Shown here piece by piece: positions 63,019 to 64,000 of a stretch of DNA of 64,000 bases (position 1 is the stretch's first letter; every line of letters begins with the position of its first letter). Origin of the DNA: Anderseniella sp963700885 (GTDB taxonomy: Bacteria > Pseudomonadota > Alphaproteobacteria > Rhizobiales > Aestuariivirgaceae); assembly GCA_963700885.1 (NCBI GenBank), contig CAVOZJ010000024.1, forward strand, positions 62,001 through 126,000. The letters are read 5' to 3'. Made by a program: the position numbers and the translations under genes. The notes beneath the pieces are model-generated. The model saw only the letters and a program-made list of their open reading frames with translations, made no database searches and had not been told where the DNA came from.

Positions 63019-64000
63019 ATGTTAGCAGGGTATTCACGCGTTTCTTTGATTGCTTTAATGACGGTGACATTGCTGTCTGGAGGGTTGCCGGTAGCAGACT
63101 CTGCTGCTGAAACGGCAATGCGGAATTACAATCTTCGCACAACTACCAGTCAATCAGTTGGTCAGTCAGGCGATGCATCCGATGAACAGGCCGCAACAAC
63201 GCCAGGAGTTTTTTCCAGCTTGTTTGGTTCGCTGTCTACGGGCCGGCAACGCGGTAAATCCCTGACATCTTCCGGGCAGGCAGATGACGCTCTGTCGACT
63301 CGCACGCAGATATATGACTCGCAGCGAACAGTAGTTCCAATGCTCGGCGCACGCAGCGCGCAGGCGCTGGAGTCAGCAATTGAATATTATGAAAACATTG
63401 CTCGCAGTGGTGGTTGGGGCAGGATTGCCGAATCCAGATCCTTGCAACCAGGGGGTAAGGGCAGGGCGGTTCTCGCACTACGCCAGCGCCTCGCAATTGA
63501 AGGCTATCTACCGGCGGGAGCCATTGCTGGTGAAGAGTATGATGGCGGCCTGGCCCAGGCTGTTGCAGGTTTTCAGGAAAATCACGGGTTGGCCTCAACG
63601 GGTCATGTCGACAACGCCACCGCAAAGGCATTGTCAGTGCCTGCAAAGGCACGACTTGACACCATGCGGGCCAATCTGATCCGGATGCCGGAGTATACCA
63701 AGGATCTGGGTCGCAAGTACGTGCTGGTAAACATTCCGGCCGCCAAGCTGGAAGCTGTCGAAGGAAATAGGGTCGTATCCAGTCATGCTGTCATTGTGGG
63801 CAAGCCGGAACGCCCTTCGCCGATTGTGGCCAGTGAAATCAGTGAAATAAATTTCAATCCCTATTGGCATTCGCCGAAATCGATTGTGATCAAGGACATT
63901 GTACCCAAAGTCCGCAAATCCACGCGGATTTTGAGTCAGATGCAAATCAGGATTTTTGACGGGTATCAGGGCCCCGAGGTCGATCCCCGTTCTATCAACT
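63019..64000 (+). CDS. L,D-transpeptidase with peptidoglycan-binding domain, cut by window edge
   Basis: An open frame runs from ATG 63019 to the right edge (327 codons seen). A signal peptide (MLAGYSRVSLIALMTVTLLSGGLPVADS) is followed by a Ser/Thr/Gln-rich linker, a helical region, a peptidoglycan-binding domain (about 170-205, GGLAQAVAGFQENHGLASTG) and the start of the YkuD domain (YVLVNIPAAKLEAVEG, VGKPERPSPIV, INFNPYWHSPKSI). The catalytic His and Cys lie beyond the edge. The large form with an internal PG-binding domain matches the LdtP/YcbB type controlled by LdtR in rhizobia and Liberibacter. It forms 3-3 cross-links in peptidoglycan. Confidence 0.9.
   Translation, partial: MLAGYSRVSLIALMTVTLLSGGLPVADSAAETAMRNYNLRTTTSQSVGQSGDASDEQAATTPGVFSSLFGSLSTGRQRGKSLTSSGQADDALSTRTQIYDSQRTVVPMLGARSAQALESAIEYYENIARSGGWGRIAESRSLQPGGKGRAVLALRQRLAIEGYLPAGAIAGEEYDGGLAQAVAGFQENHGLASTGHVDNATAKALSVPAKARLDTMRANLIRMPEYTKDLGRKYVLVNIPAAKLEAVEGNRVVSSHAVIVGKPERPSPIVASEISEINFNPYWHSPKSIVIKDIVPKVRKSTRILSQMQIRIFDGYQGPEVDPRSIN

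Noticed and set aside
1..64000. CRISPR arrays, prophage, toxin-antitoxin pairs or restriction systems
   Set aside because: No regularly spaced repeats, phage structural genes or defence families were found on either strand; the only mobile element is the IS near 57 kb.

Overview
The window reads as chromosomal core DNA of an alphaproteobacterium, most likely of the order Hyphomicrobiales (Rhizobiales). The reasons are the gene order (tRNA-Leu-tig, clpP-clpX-lon-hupB-tRNAs-nuoA-N-birA-rnj), a NuoE with the long Lys/Ala-rich C-terminal tail, an Mg-type HemB, a sigma-54-driven glnB-glnA pair, and an LdtR-like regulator next to an L,D-transpeptidase. This assignment is inferred from gene content; no rRNA is present. 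No CRISPR array, prophage or plasmid origin was seen.

Layout. 1-2.6 kb: an MFS transporter cut by the left edge, a small helical protein, and a DsbB-like oxidoreductase translationally coupled to a tiny membrane protein. 2.7-7.8 kb: glnA and glnB behind a clear -24/-12 promoter, a bacterial voltage-gated sodium channel, the bifunctional NAD(P)HX repair enzyme and a TlpA-like thioredoxin. 8-13.3 kb: tRNA-Leu, trigger factor, two small conserved envelope proteins, a GMC oxidoreductase and an orphan TRAP binding protein. 13.5-19.9 kb: protein quality control (clpP, clpX, lon), with a lipoprotein gene between clpX and lon, then HU. 20.0-20.5 kb: tRNA-Val and tRNA-Asp. 20.8-35.5 kb: complete 14-gene complex I operon, running into birA and then RNase J.

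38.1-42.2 kb is a cassette that looks richer in G+C by eye (GntR/FCD regulator, acyl-CoA ligase, TPP-dependent lyase/carboligase) sitting just where the core gene order would continue. 42.5-44.8 kb: envelope genes (short polysaccharide-export lipoprotein, L,D-transpeptidase, M15-type DD-peptidase). 45-54.7 kb: a PLP aminotransferase, parC interrupted by a one-base frameshift, a convergent pair of unrecognised genes, a DMT exporter coupled to the leucyl/arginyl-transferase gene bpt, and a beta-hydroxyacid dehydrogenase paired with an ornithine/lysine-type decarboxylase. 54.7-62.1 kb: cupin, hemB, an intact IS1380-type insertion with CTAG target duplications splitting the divergent hemB/acyl-CoA dehydrogenase promoter region, and a valine-degradation set (isobutyryl-CoA dehydrogenase, 3-hydroxyisobutyryl-CoA hydrolase, 3-hydroxyisobutyrate dehydrogenase) with a dimethylargininase-like gene on the other strand between them. 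62.2-64 kb: an LdtR-like MarR regulator and an L,D-transpeptidase running off the right edge.

Most genes are recognisable housekeeping genes. The items most worth a second look are the parC frameshift, the relocated cysteine pair in the DsbB-like protein, the His-rich plus Lys/Ala-rich tail of trigger factor, the IS upstream of hemB, the G+C-rich cassette and the unrecognised convergent gene pair near 49-50.6 kb. I found no convincing wholly new multi-gene system.
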